DNA of 64,000 bases from assembly GCA_903913915.1 (NCBI GenBank), contig CAIWNE010000094.1, positions 62,001-126,000 on the forward strand. The letters are read 5' to 3'. Origin of the DNA: an uncultured Opitutia bacterium (GTDB lineage: Bacteria > Verrucomicrobiota > Verrucomicrobiia > Opitutales > UBA953). This document shows positions 31,986 through 40,318 of the stretch, in pieces. The notes beneath the pieces are model-generated. The model made no database searches and was not told where the DNA came from. It worked only from the letters and a program-made list of their open reading frames with translations. Position numbers and translations under genes: made by a program. Every line of letters starts with the position of its first letter. The first letter of the stretch is position 1.

Positions 31986-33455
31986 TTATGCTTTCTTTAA
32001 ACCATTAAACTTGGCCTGGGCGGCGGCCCATGCGGAGGTCGGGTTGGGAGTGTAAGTCACTACTTCAAAGGAGTTTCGGACGACCTTGCGCAGTTCGTCG
32101 AGGTTCTTGAGCTCCTTCATCGCGATGGCTTGGACGAGGATGTTGCCTGCCGCCGTGGCTTCGACCGGTCCGGCGATGACCATGCGACCGGTCGCATCCG
32201 CGGTGGCCTGGTTGAGCAGGGCGTTGCGGCAGCCGCCGCCGACGATGTGCAGGCGCTTCAGCTTGCGGCCGGTGAGCTTCTCCATGCCGTCCATCTCGAC
32301 GCGGTAAAGCAGGGCCAGCGATTCGAGCACGCAGCGGGCGATCTCGCCGTGCGTCTTCGGCACCGGCTGCTTGGTCTCACGGCAGAAGGCCTGGACCTTG
32401 GCGACCATGTCTCCGCGCTTCGCGAAGCGGACGTCGTCGGGACGGATGAAGGAGCGGAGCGACGGCGCCTTGAGCGCGAGCTTCACGATCTGGCCATAAT
32501 CGGAGACTTCGCCTTTCTCCATCCACTCGCGGCGACATTCCTGGAGGACCCAGAGCCCGACGAGATTCTTGAGGAAGCGCGAGGTGCCGCCGAAGCCCAC
32601 TTCGTTGGTGTATTTGGCCTTGCGCACGGTCTCGTTGACGAGGGGCTTGGGAAGCTCGACTCCGAGGAGCGACCAGGTGCCCGACGAGAGGTAGGCCCAG
32701 TCTTCTCCCTTGGTGGCAGGCACGGCGGCGACCGCGGCGGCGGTGTCGTGGGCGCAGGTCGTGACGACCTCGGCCTTGCCGAGGCCGGTTTCCTTGGCGA
32801 GATACGGGAGCATCTTGCCGAGCTTGACGCCGGGAGCGACGGGCTTGGGGAAGATATGCTTCGGGATGCCGAGCTTCTTCAGCACGGGCCAGGCCCAGTC
32901 GCGCTTACGGGTGTCCCAGCACTGGCTGCCCGAGATCAACGTCTCCTCGGCGCGCGCCTTGCCGGTCAGGAGCCAGGTGATGTAGTCGCCGATGAGCAGG
33001 AACTTGTCCGCGAACTGCAGCATCTCAGGGCGGTTTTCGGCGTCATGGAAGAGCTGGTAGAGGGTGTTGATGGAGATCGAGGCGATGCCGGTGCCTTCGA
33101 AGATCTCCTTCTGCGAGTAGCGGCGCATGGCCAGCTCATAGGATGCGAAGCTACGTTCGTCGCGATAGGTGAAGGGGAGCGAAAGCAGCGGGCCGTCGCC
33201 CTTCAGGAGCACATAGTCGACGCCCCAGGAATCACAGGCGACGGACTTGATCGGGCCCAGCTTCGCGCCCTTGGCGAGTCCGACGCGGATTTCTCGGAAG
33301 ATGCGGATGATATCCCAGCGCAGGGTGCCGTTGGCCGTGATGGCTCCGTTGGAGAAACGGTGGACCTCCTTCATCGTGAACTTGCCGGCCTTCAGCTGGC
33401 CGAGGATGACGCGCCCGGATTCGGCTCCGAGGTCGATGGCGAGGTAATTGGACAT
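31986..33455 (-). CDS. rhaB: Rhamnulokinase (FGGY family)
   Basis: This sugar kinase phosphorylates L-rhamnulose at O1. 489 aa from ATG 33455; the ORF track is longer but homology starts at 'YLAIDLGAESGRVILGQL'. FGGY hallmarks seen are 'ACDSWGVDYVLL', 'CAHDTAAAVAAVPA', 'YLSSGTWSLLGVE' and the C-terminal ATP-binding 'LHIVGGGCRNALLNQATAD'. The substrate call rests on similarity to RhaB and on the adjacent RhaEW. Fuculokinase activity is possible. Confidence 0.92.
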   Translation of the reverse strand: MSNYLAIDLGAESGRVILGQLKAGKFTMKEVHRFSNGAITANGTLRWDIIRIFREIRVGLAKGAKLGPIKSVACDSWGVDYVLLKGDGPLLSLPFTYRDERSFASYELAMRRYSQKEIFEGTGIASISINTLYQLFHDAENRPEMLQFADKFLLIGDYITWLLTGKARAEETLISGSQCWDTRKRDWAWPVLKKLGIPKHIFPKPVAPGVKLGKMLPYLAKETGLGKAEVVTTCAHDTAAAVAAVPATKGEDWAYLSSGTWSLLGVELPKPLVNETVRKAKYTNEVGFGGTSRFLKNLVGLWVLQECRREWMEKGEVSDYGQIVKLALKAPSLRSFIRPDDVRFAKRGDMVAKVQAFCRETKQPVPKTHGEIARCVLESLALLYRVEMDGMEKLTGRKLKRLHIVGGGCRNALLNQATADATGRMVIAGPVEATAAGNILVQAIAMKELKNLDELRKVVRNSFEVVTYTPNPTSAWAAAQAKFNGLKKA

Positions 33456-33483
33456 GGTCAAAGGGGGGCAGGGGAGGGGAAAG

Positions 33484-34239
33484 TCACATTCCGAGCATCT
33501 TCTGCCGGTAATGCTCGTCGGGGCGACCTGCGATGCGTTCGCACTGGGCAGGGGTGAGGAACACCGGGCCACCGAGGGTAGCCGCGCCGACGAAGATCTC
33601 GGCGGCTTTCTCGGCCATGAGCAGGGATCCCAGGACGGCTTTCGGGGAGGAGCCGACGGCGATGATGCCGTGGTTCTGCAAAAGGATGACCTTGGGGTCG
33701 CGGCCGGTGCGCTTGACGAAGGAGACGACTTCACGGCGGATGGCCTGCGAGAGGCCTAGGCCAGGTTCGGCGTACGGGACGAAGACCGACTCGACCCCGC
33801 ACATCACGATCTCGTCCGGACACGCGCGCTTCTCGGCGAACTCCCGGGCACGCGGCGAACACAGGATCTGGTTCGCCGCGATCGCATGCACATGGCCGAC
33901 GCACCGAACGCCGGGCAGGGTGAGCAGATAAGCGTGGAAGAGGGCTTCGATCGAGGGCTTCTTGGACGCAGGGTCGAGACGCGACGCCAGCAGGGCCTGA
34001 TCGACTTCGATATCGGTCGCCGCGTGGGCATCCAGGAGCGGGAGCAGCCGGGCGAACGCGCAGCGCGTCACATCCGTGTCCTTGAGCGACGCAAGATTCG
34101 AGCCGGAGGCCTTGACGGCGAACGTGTCGTCGTCGAGACGCACCGAAGTGTTGCCTTCTCCAAGGATGGCCATGCGCAGCCGGTCGTCACCCAGCTGATG
34201 GGATAGCTCAAGCAACGACTGGATGACGTCGGCAGACAT
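33484..34239 (-). CDS. Class II aldolase/adducin family protein (fuculose/rhamnulose-phosphate aldolase-like)
   Basis: This 251-aa zinc aldolase has the substrate loop 'GEGNTSVRLDD', phosphate-binding 'KASGSNLASL', the catalytic glutamate region 'PSIEALFHAYLL', zinc ligands in 'GHVHAIAANQ' and a third in 'LLQNHGIIAVG'. It lacks the N-terminal encapsulation-type extension of microcompartment aldolases. It duplicates an activity already present in the RhaEW fusion, so it may serve a second deoxysugar such as L-fucose, or act as an epimerase. Confidence 0.85.
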   Translation of the reverse strand: MSADVIQSLLELSHQLGDDRLRMAILGEGNTSVRLDDDTFAVKASGSNLASLKDTDVTRCAFARLLPLLDAHAATDIEVDQALLASRLDPASKKPSIEALFHAYLLTLPGVRCVGHVHAIAANQILCSPRAREFAEKRACPDEIVMCGVESVFVPYAEPGLGLSQAIRREVVSFVKRTGRDPKVILLQNHGIIAVGSSPKAVLGSLLMAEKAAEIFVGAATLGGPVFLTPAQCERIAGRPDEHYRQKMLGM

Positions 34240-34258
34240 TCCTCGGGAGCGAGGGAGA

Positions 34259-35038
34259 TCAGAGGGCGGTCAGGACGCGCTCGGGGAGCAGCTTGACCTT
34301 GGCTTTCTGGACCGACGCCGCGTCGGCATCGGTGACCAGGAAGAGCGAACTGACGTCGCGGGTCACGGCGCAAGGCCCGCCTCGTCCCAGCTTGACCTTG
34401 TTCATGCAGATCAGAACTTCGTCGCTCCGACGGATGACTTCGCGTTGCTGGTGCGAGATGTCGCGCTGGGAATTCCAGAGCCCGTTCTCGTCGATGCCTT
34501 CGGCGCCGAGCAGGGCCACGTCGAAGTTCCAGCGGGCGACTTCCTCAAGGGTCCGGTCGCCAGCGACCATCGCATGACGCGTCAGAAAAAGGCCTCCCGG
34601 GATGTAGACTTCTACGCCGGGCAGGCACGAGATGAGCTGAGCGGTCGGCAGGCAGGTCGTGACGATCTGCAAGTCAGGAACGCCGGCGGAGGCGATCGCC
34701 TCGGCGGCGAAGAAAATCGTCGAACCCGAGTCGAGGTAGACGGTCATGCCGGCCTTGACGCGCGACGCAGCCATGTTGCCGATCTTACGCTTGGCTTCGG
34801 CGTCTTCGATCTTGCGGTCATCGAGCGGCGGGAAGTTGCGGTTGAAGTCCGAGAGGGCTCCGCCATGAGTACGCGTGATGCGACGCTGGTTCTCGAGTTC
34901 GGTCAGATCGCGGCGAGCCGTCGCCTCGGAGACATTGAATTGCTTGCAGATTTCCAGGACAGGGACGTACCCGACCTTGGACAGAAGTTTGGCGATCGCT
35001 TCGCGGCGGGCTTCGATGATGTGTCGGGCTACTTTCAT
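34259..35038 (-). CDS. DeoR-family transcriptional regulator of the deoxysugar operon
   Basis: The 259-aa protein has an N-terminal winged helix ('ICKQFNVSEATARRDLTELE', 'RTHGGAL') and a DeoRC sensor domain ('MTVYLDSGSTIFFAAEAIA', 'VALLGAEGIDENG'). DeoR regulators sense phosphorylated sugars; here rhamnulose- or fuculose-1-phosphate is the likely effector (inference). It is first in the operon, so it would be autoregulated. Downstream spacing is 19 nt to the aldolase. Confidence 0.92.
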   Translation of the reverse strand: MKVARHIIEARREAIAKLLSKVGYVPVLEICKQFNVSEATARRDLTELENQRRITRTHGGALSDFNRNFPPLDDRKIEDAEAKRKIGNMAASRVKAGMTVYLDSGSTIFFAAEAIASAGVPDLQIVTTCLPTAQLISCLPGVEVYIPGGLFLTRHAMVAGDRTLEEVARWNFDVALLGAEGIDENGLWNSQRDISHQQREVIRRSDEVLICMNKVKLGRGGPCAVTRDVSSLFLVTDADAASVQKAKVKLLPERVLTAL

Positions 35039-35040
35039 AA

Positions 35041-35050
35041 AGACATGTCT
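35041..35050. promoter_or_regulatory. Perfect palindrome AGACATGTCT in the deoR leader
   Basis: This 10-bp perfect palindrome ends 3 nt upstream of the deoR ATG, inside the predicted 5' leader. A regulator bound here would block both transcription and translation initiation. It is a candidate DeoR half-site pair. Confidence 0.35.
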
Positions 35051-35067
35051 CGGGTTGAGGTAGTCTG

Positions 35068-35096
35068 GTTATGAGCGTTCCCAATCGACCAATCAA
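35068..35096 (-). promoter_or_regulatory. Predicted promoter of the deoR-rha-lut operon (TTGATT-N17-CATAAC)
   Basis: On the minus strand TTGATT (35096-35091) and CATAAC (35073-35068) are 17 nt apart, each with 4 of 6 consensus bases. Transcription would start near 35061, leaving a leader of about 22 nt. The 215-bp gap up to the amidase gene is conspicuously AT-rich. Confidence 0.5.
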
Positions 35097-35114
35097 TAAC
35101 GCAATTCCCTGACT

Positions 35115-35124
35115 CAGGCGCCTG
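35115..35124. promoter_or_regulatory. Perfect palindrome CAGGCGCCTG upstream of the deoxysugar promoter
   Basis: This 10-bp GC palindrome lies 19 bp upstream of the predicted -35 in otherwise AT-rich sequence, a position suited to an activator or upstream operator. Confidence 0.3.
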
Positions 35125-35204
35125 GGCCTTTATTTCGCACAATATACATTCTGTCTAATTGGATTAAGAGTAATGATAACTGCATTAAATAAGCATAAAT
35201 TCGT

Positions 35205-35238
35205 TTTAACTTGGGTTAAATCACCCCTTTCTTATCTT
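35205..35238 (+). promoter_or_regulatory. Amidase promoter candidate with TTTAAC-N4-GTTAAA palindrome
   Basis: TTTAAC (35205) and GTTAAA (35215) form an inverted repeat. TTGGGT (35211) and TATCTT (35233), 16 nt apart, form a rightward promoter candidate for the amidase gene starting at 35254, overlapping the repeat. Confidence 0.35.
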
Positions 35239-35253
35239 TCGACAATCCACTCC

Positions 35254-36129
35254 ATGAACGCCGCCATTCGCTCATATTGTCGTTTCGGCCTGGCGTTGAC
35301 CGCATTTTCGCTCGGTTTCGTCGGTTGCAGCACGACGCCGAATTCTGTGAGCAAGCCTGCGGCGCCAGAGCCAAGGTTCACCGGATTGCTCATCGAGCAA
35401 GGTCCGGGCTCCCTCGGCGCCGAGCCGCGAAAGGAACCGGTGACCTGCCTGGTGCTCCATCATACCGCGGGGTCCCTGCCCTCGTCCCTGGACATCCTCC
35501 AAGGCAAAGACCCCAAGCATAAGGTCGGCGTCCATTATCTCGTGACCGACGAGCCTAAGCCCAGGGTAATCCGGCTGGTGCCAGAAAATCTGGCTGCCTT
35601 CCATGCGGGCAAGAGCGCCTGGGGCAAGCTGACCAACCTCAATCAGAATTCAGTCGGGATCGAGATCATCAATTACGACGGCAACGTCTATCCGTACTCC
35701 GAAGCGCAGGCCGCGATCATCTTCTCTCTGTGCGATGAGATCGTCCGCCGATATGACATCAAGCCTTGGAACGTGCTCGCGCACTCCGATATCGCCGTCG
35801 GTCGCAAGGTGGATCCGGGCGCGAAGTTTCCTTGGGCCAAGCTGGCTTCGCTCGGCATCGGAGCCTGGCCTTTGCCCGGCGAGGTCGCCGATAACCTGCG
35901 CAAGAAACAGAACCTGTCGCCGAACCATGTCCGCAGCTTGCTGACGGCCTATGGCTACGCCCTCGAACCCGGTGACGGCGGACTTAAGCTCGGGGTCGAG
36001 GCGTTCCAGCGTCACTTCCGTCCTAACAAGATCGACGGCCTGGTCGACGATGAGACCGTCGCCATCCTCGAGGCCCTCCTCCGTCGTTATCAGCCGAAGG
36101 CCTACCGCGAAGTCCGGTTCAAGCCTTGA
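35254..36129 (+). CDS. N-acetylmuramoyl-L-alanine amidase lipoprotein (AmiD-like)
   Basis: This 291-aa envelope amidase cleaves between MurNAc and L-Ala of peptidoglycan fragments. The signal ends in 'LGFVGCS', a near-lipobox. The PGRP/Amidase_2 fold has zinc ligands in 'LVLHHTAG', 'VLAHSDIAVGRKVDPG' (His and Asp) and the core 'NSVGIEIINYDG'. A C-terminal PG_binding_1 domain (about 210-280) has 'LGVEAFQRHFRPNKIDGLVD'. Domain order matches E. coli AmiD. ATG 35254 begins the signal peptide, so the longer track start is rejected. It overlaps convergent murJ by 11 bp. Confidence 0.9.
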   Translation: MNAAIRSYCRFGLALTAFSLGFVGCSTTPNSVSKPAAPEPRFTGLLIEQGPGSLGAEPRKEPVTCLVLHHTAGSLPSSLDILQGKDPKHKVGVHYLVTDEPKPRVIRLVPENLAAFHAGKSAWGKLTNLNQNSVGIEIINYDGNVYPYSEAQAAIIFSLCDEIVRRYDIKPWNVLAHSDIAVGRKVDPGAKFPWAKLASLGIGAWPLPGEVADNLRKKQNLSPNHVRSLLTAYGYALEPGDGGLKLGVEAFQRHFRPNKIDGLVDDETVAILEALLRRYQPKAYREVRFKP

Positions 36130-37702
36130 GCTGCACGCCGAATAACCGCAGCACCTTGTTGGCGTAACCGCGCAGCAGGTCGCGCTCCGGGTATCCGAGT
36201 TTGTCCAGGTAGATGGCGTAGAAGACCATGCCGACGAGTCCGGCGATGCCCATGGACAGGATGAGGTTCAGCTTCTCGGCGATATGTCCGGTAAGGACGT
36301 TGTGCAGGAAGCTGTAGCCGTTGAAGGCGATGACGGCGAGGATGACGGACCCGACGATCACCTGAATGGCCGGCTTGAGCAGGCTCTCCGACAGGAACTC
36401 CGGAGCGTGCCGCTTGAGGTAATGGCGCAGCACGAGGTACTGCCAGACCGTCGAGACCGTGTTGGCCAAGGCGAGGCCTTCGACGCCCTTGCCCAGCGAG
36501 ACCGCGATGAGCGAGGCGACGGCGTTCACGGTCAGCGCATGGATGGCGGCAATCAGCGTGACGTTGGTCTGGCCGGCGACGTTCAAGGCGCGCGTGACGA
36601 TCGAGATCATCGCGTAGAACGGCATCGCGATCGCGAAGACCACCAGGAGGTTGCTTGTCGCCAGGCAGTTGCCGGCGTTGAATCGTCCGTATTGGAAAAG
36701 GAGCTGGACGATCGGCACGGCCAGGGCGGCGAGCCCGAACGCGGCCCCGACGTTGATCGCCAGGATCAGGCGCATGCCGCGACCATAGTTGCGCGACAAG
36801 GCAGGAATGTCGCGGTTGGCGAAGGCGGTGGCGAGGGCCGGAAAGATCACCACGGCGATCGAAGCCGAGAACAGTCCGATGGGGAGTTCGACGATGCGAT
36901 TCGCGATATAGTAGAACATCAGCCCGGCATCGCTCACCTTGAAGGCGATGCCACGCGAAACCAATACGTTGACCTGCTGGACGCCCGCGCCGAGCGCGGC
37001 GGGGAGAAACGCGACGCTGAGCGTCTTCCACGCCGCCTCATCGATATGTGAGAGCTTCGGGGTCCATCCTTCCTGACGCAGTCCCCAGAGCGGGATCAGC
37101 AGCTGAAAGACTCCGCCGGCGAGCGCTCCGACGCAAAGCCAGACCGCCTTGCCCATGTCAGAGTCGGCCAGATTCTCGCCGAAGAGGCCCAGTCCGACGA
37201 TCATGCAAAGGTTGAGGACGCCCGAGGCGATTTCGGCCAGGCCGAACCGGCCGCTCAGGTTGACCGCTGACGTGAACAGCGCCGCGACGCAGATCAGCGG
37301 CATGTAAGGCATGCACAGCGCCGTCAGGATGGCCGCAGCGCTGTCAGCCGGGCGAATCAGCGCCCAAAGCAGCGCTGAGCCGATGCCGACCAGCGTCAGG
37401 CCGATCATCCACGGCAAGACCTTCCGGAGGACGAAGTTCAGGAAGCCGAAGGCGGCGGGTTTGCCGTCTTTGACGGATTTATCGGCGAGCACCGGAACAA
37501 TGGCGGCGGTCAAGGCCCCCTCGCCCAGCAGTCGGCGGAACAGGTTCGGAATCTGGAATGCCAGGATGAACGCTGAGCCGATGGCCGAGGCGCCGAAGAT
37601 GGCCGCGGTCAGCTGGTCGCGAAACAGCCCGAGCACACGCGAGACCATCGTCCAGGAGGCGGTCTTCGCCATGGCCTGGTACTGGCGCGTCTGCTCGCTC
37701 AT
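36119..37702 (-). CDS. murJ: Lipid II flippase MurJ
   Basis: MurJ translocates lipid II across the inner membrane. This is a 527-aa MOP-superfamily protein with about 14 membrane helices. It begins with the family's 'SRVLGLFRDQLTAAIFGAS' and contains 'NLFRRLLGEGALTAAIVPV' and 'VLVSRGIAFKVSDAG'; several helices carry conserved Arg and Asp typical of the cavity. It starts 4 nt after the hisS stop, so it is cotranscribed with hisS and perhaps HU. Confidence 0.94.
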   Translation of the reverse strand: MSEQTRQYQAMAKTASWTMVSRVLGLFRDQLTAAIFGASAIGSAFILAFQIPNLFRRLLGEGALTAAIVPVLADKSVKDGKPAAFGFLNFVLRKVLPWMIGLTLVGIGSALLWALIRPADSAAAILTALCMPYMPLICVAALFTSAVNLSGRFGLAEIASGVLNLCMIVGLGLFGENLADSDMGKAVWLCVGALAGGVFQLLIPLWGLRQEGWTPKLSHIDEAAWKTLSVAFLPAALGAGVQQVNVLVSRGIAFKVSDAGLMFYYIANRIVELPIGLFSASIAVVIFPALATAFANRDIPALSRNYGRGMRLILAINVGAAFGLAALAVPIVQLLFQYGRFNAGNCLATSNLLVVFAIAMPFYAMISIVTRALNVAGQTNVTLIAAIHALTVNAVASLIAVSLGKGVEGLALANTVSTVWQYLVLRHYLKRHAPEFLSESLLKPAIQVIVGSVILAVIAFNGYSFLHNVLTGHIAEKLNLILSMGIAGLVGMVFYAIYLDKLGYPERDLLRGYANKVLRLFGVQLKA

Positions 37703-37706
37703 GGGC

Positions 37707-39044
37707 TCAGGGCTGGATGGCGCGCATGCCTTCCTCGAGCACGGCGCGCAGCGCGGGCACGAGGTCCGTACGCGGCACTTCGGCTTCGGACCGGTCGGCG
37801 AGGCTGCGCACCTTGGCCACGCCCTTGGCGACTTCGCTGCCTCCGTAGACGAGCGCGTACTTGGCGCCCGCGACTTCGGCGGCCTGGATCAGCTTAGGGA
37901 ATTTGCCGTCCTTGAGATTGTATTCCACGCGGAAGCCGGCGCGGCGAAGGTTGGCGACATCTTCCAGGGCGGCGCTACGCGCATCGTCCCCGAGGATCAT
38001 GACGTAGTAGTCCGGGCCGTCGGCGTAGGCCGGGATGAGCTTCCTGAGCTCGAGCAGGTCGCGCAAGGTGACGTCGCCCATGCCGAAGCCTACCGCCGGC
38101 AGGTCCGGACCTCCCAGCTTCTTGACCAAGGCGTCGTAGCGACCGCCGCCGGCAAGCGCGCGCGCCTCGCCGCCGGTCTCGAAGGCTTCGAAGACGAAGC
38201 CGGTGTAATAGGCCAGCCCGCGGACGATGGTGAGGTCGATGGCGACGCATTCGCCGAACCCCATGGTGGCGAGCGTGCCGAGCAGATGCTTCCATTCGAC
38301 CAGGCGCTCGGTCATCGAGGCGTCGCCGGCGGCGAGTTTCTCGAGGTCGGCCAGTGACTTGGTGTTCGCGAAGGCGCGGGCGGCCTCGAGCGCCTTGGTC
38401 GGATCGACCGACGTGCCCGCCAGCGCCGCCGTCATGGCGTCGAGGAGGTCCTTGGGCGAGCCTCGTTCAAGCTTGTCGACCACGCCAAGCACGGCGACGG
38501 CCTGGGCTTCGGGCACGCCGATGCTCGCCAGGTAGCGGAACCAGAGGGTACGGTCCGAGACGCGGATGCGGAAATCCTGCTGCGTCAGCCCGAAGCCGAG
38601 CAGGCAGTCGGCGCACAAGGCGATGATCTCGGCGTCGGCCGCCGGGCCGGCTTCGCCGAGCAGGTCGGCGTTGAGCTGGTAGAACGCACGGAGACGTCCC
38701 TTCTGAGGTTTCTCGTAGCGGTAGTTCTCGCCGATCGCGAACCAGCGGATCGGCTTGGGCATGCCGTTGGCCTTGGCGCCGACCATGCGGGCCAGGGACG
38801 GCGTCATTTCAGGACGGAGGCTGACCTTGCGGCCGCCCTTGTCCTCGAAATTGAAGAGCTGGCGGACGATCTCTTCGCCGGACTTCTCCGTGAAGAGTTC
38901 GAGCGGCTCCAGGACGGGCGATTCCCATTCGCGGAAGCCGTAGCGCCGGCAAGCACGGCGCCATACGTCCATGACATGGCCGAGGACGGCGCGGTCTTCA
39001 GGATAGAACTCCCGGAAACCGGGGAGCGTTCGAATGTCGGACAT
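37707..39044 (-). CDS. hisS: Histidyl-tRNA synthetase
   Basis: This 445-aa class II synthetase has motif 1 in 'LPGFREFYPEDR' to 'ESPVLEPLELF', motif 2 in 'IGENYRYEKPQKGRLRAFYQ', the HisA-type histidine-binding signatures 'VRGLAYYTGFVFEAF' and 'GGGRYDALV', and a C-terminal anticodon-binding domain (about 345-445). Confidence 0.95.
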   Translation of the reverse strand: MSDIRTLPGFREFYPEDRAVLGHVMDVWRRACRRYGFREWESPVLEPLELFTEKSGEEIVRQLFNFEDKGGRKVSLRPEMTPSLARMVGAKANGMPKPIRWFAIGENYRYEKPQKGRLRAFYQLNADLLGEAGPAADAEIIALCADCLLGFGLTQQDFRIRVSDRTLWFRYLASIGVPEAQAVAVLGVVDKLERGSPKDLLDAMTAALAGTSVDPTKALEAARAFANTKSLADLEKLAAGDASMTERLVEWKHLLGTLATMGFGECVAIDLTIVRGLAYYTGFVFEAFETGGEARALAGGGRYDALVKKLGGPDLPAVGFGMGDVTLRDLLELRKLIPAYADGPDYYVMILGDDARSAALEDVANLRRAGFRVEYNLKDGKFPKLIQAAEVAGAKYALVYGGSEVAKGVAKVRSLADRSEAEVPRTDLVPALRAVLEEGMRAIQP

Positions 39045-39056
39045 CGCGAAGCAGAA

Positions 39057-39371
39057 TTACTGAGCGGGCTTCTCGACGTCGTAGGACTTCAGTTTGGCCT
39101 TAAGTTCCTTGCCGGCCTTAAACTTGATCACCGCGCGCTTGGGGATGACGACATCCGTCTCCGGGCGATTCGGGTTGCGACCGATGCGGCTCTTGCGGAC
39201 CTGCACCTGGAAGACGCCGAAGTTACGGAGTTCGACGTCACGACCGGACAGCAACGCTTCGCTGATGGCGTCGAGGGTCATCTGGACAGAGTCGCGGATA
39301 TGCTTCTGCGGGTAGCCCTTGTCCGTGAAAATCTTGAGGACGATGTCGCGCTTGGTGAGGTTGTTGGACAT
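39057..39371 (-). CDS. HU/IHF family DNA-binding protein
   Basis: The 104-aa DNA-bending protein has 'NLTKRDIVLKIFTDKG' and the beta-arm 'ELRNFGVFQVQVRKSRIGRN' with Arg-Asn-Pro, then 'KRAVIKFKAGKELK'. ATG 39371 is chosen because the family N-terminus starts there, and the upstream track extension reads through non-homologous sequence. TTGCCA lies 51 nt upstream as a possible -35. The 69-bp gap up to yicC holds nothing else visible. Confidence 0.93.
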   Translation of the reverse strand: MSNNLTKRDIVLKIFTDKGYPQKHIRDSVQMTLDAISEALLSGRDVELRNFGVFQVQVRKSRIGRNPNRPETDVVIPKRAVIKFKAGKELKAKLKSYDVEKPAQ

Positions 39372-39440
39372 GACGTTGCGTAAGTGTTGATAGACAAAGG
39401 CATGGGAAAGCGGCCGTGGCAATACCACACCCGAAAAACC

Positions 39441-40316
39441 TTACTCCATGTTCTGGACCTGCTCGCGGATGCGTTCGATCTCGGTTTTCGCCTCCAAAAC
39501 CAGCTTGGTCGTGGCGATTTCCGAGGCCTTGCTACCGATGGTGTTAACCTCGCGGAGCAATTCCTGGATCAGGAAGTCGAGCTTCCTGCCGCCGTTAGGT
39601 TGTCCGAGTTCATCGGAAAACTGGGCAAGATGGCTCCGGAGGCGGACGACTTCCTCGGTGATGTCGGAACGGTCGGCAAAGAGCGCCAGCTCCTTGAGGA
39701 CACGATCGTCGGAGGCATCCAGGCTGAGGCCGGCGTCCTTGAGGCGCTTTAGCATCGCGTCGCGGTGTCGCGCGGGAGCGGACTTCTCGGCCTGTTCCAT
39801 CCCTGCAACCATCGCGGTCATCTTGGTCAGGCGCTCGTTGAGGTCTCGGGCCAAGGAGACGCCTTCGGCCTGACGCATGAGGACGAGATTGTCCAAGGCG
39901 ACGTCAAACGCGGCCTTAACGACCGCTTCGACTTCGGCGAAATCGGGCATGATGACCGAGGGACGACGGCTGTTTTCGGCGAGTCGCAGCAACAGTTCGC
40001 CGTCGGCGGTCAGTTTCATGCCGCAGAGCTGAGCGATCTTGGCTAGTTCATCCAGGCTGTTGGCGACAGCTTCGTGATCCCACTGACGCTGGGTCGCCGA
40101 GGCGGCGGCTTGGGTCACTCGGGCGGTTACCTTGCCGCGCTGCAGCCGGCCGCGAATCCAGCTGGAAGCGGCGGATTCGAGCGCGGCCCAGGCCTCCGGT
40201 CCGAAGACAGAGACCTGAAGGTTCTTCTGGTTCACCGTCGCGATCTCGACCGAAAGGCGTACGTTCGGGAGATTGATCTCCGCCCGGCCGAAGCCTGTCA
40301 TCGAGGAGGCCGCCAT
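39441..40316 (-). CDS. yicC: YicC family endoribonuclease
   Basis: The 291-aa protein opens with the signature 'SSMTGFGRAE' and 'VEIATVNQKNLQVSV', has a coiled helical middle, and ends with the DUF1732 signature 'GRKLDFLIQELLREVNTIGS' and 'VLEAKTEIERIREQVQN'. Family members are RNases acting on mRNA or sRNA (family knowledge). It starts 2 nt after trpB, so the two are cotranscribed. Confidence 0.94.
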   Translation of the reverse strand: MAASSMTGFGRAEINLPNVRLSVEIATVNQKNLQVSVFGPEAWAALESAASSWIRGRLQRGKVTARVTQAAASATQRQWDHEAVANSLDELAKIAQLCGMKLTADGELLLRLAENSRRPSVIMPDFAEVEAVVKAAFDVALDNLVLMRQAEGVSLARDLNERLTKMTAMVAGMEQAEKSAPARHRDAMLKRLKDAGLSLDASDDRVLKELALFADRSDITEEVVRLRSHLAQFSDELGQPNGGRKLDFLIQELLREVNTIGSKASEIATTKLVLEAKTEIERIREQVQNME

Positions 40317-40318
40317 GG

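Noticed and set aside
29680-32055. 791-aa plus-strand ORF
   Set aside because: It is the antisense shadow of rhaEW, whose aldolase and SDR motifs are unambiguous.
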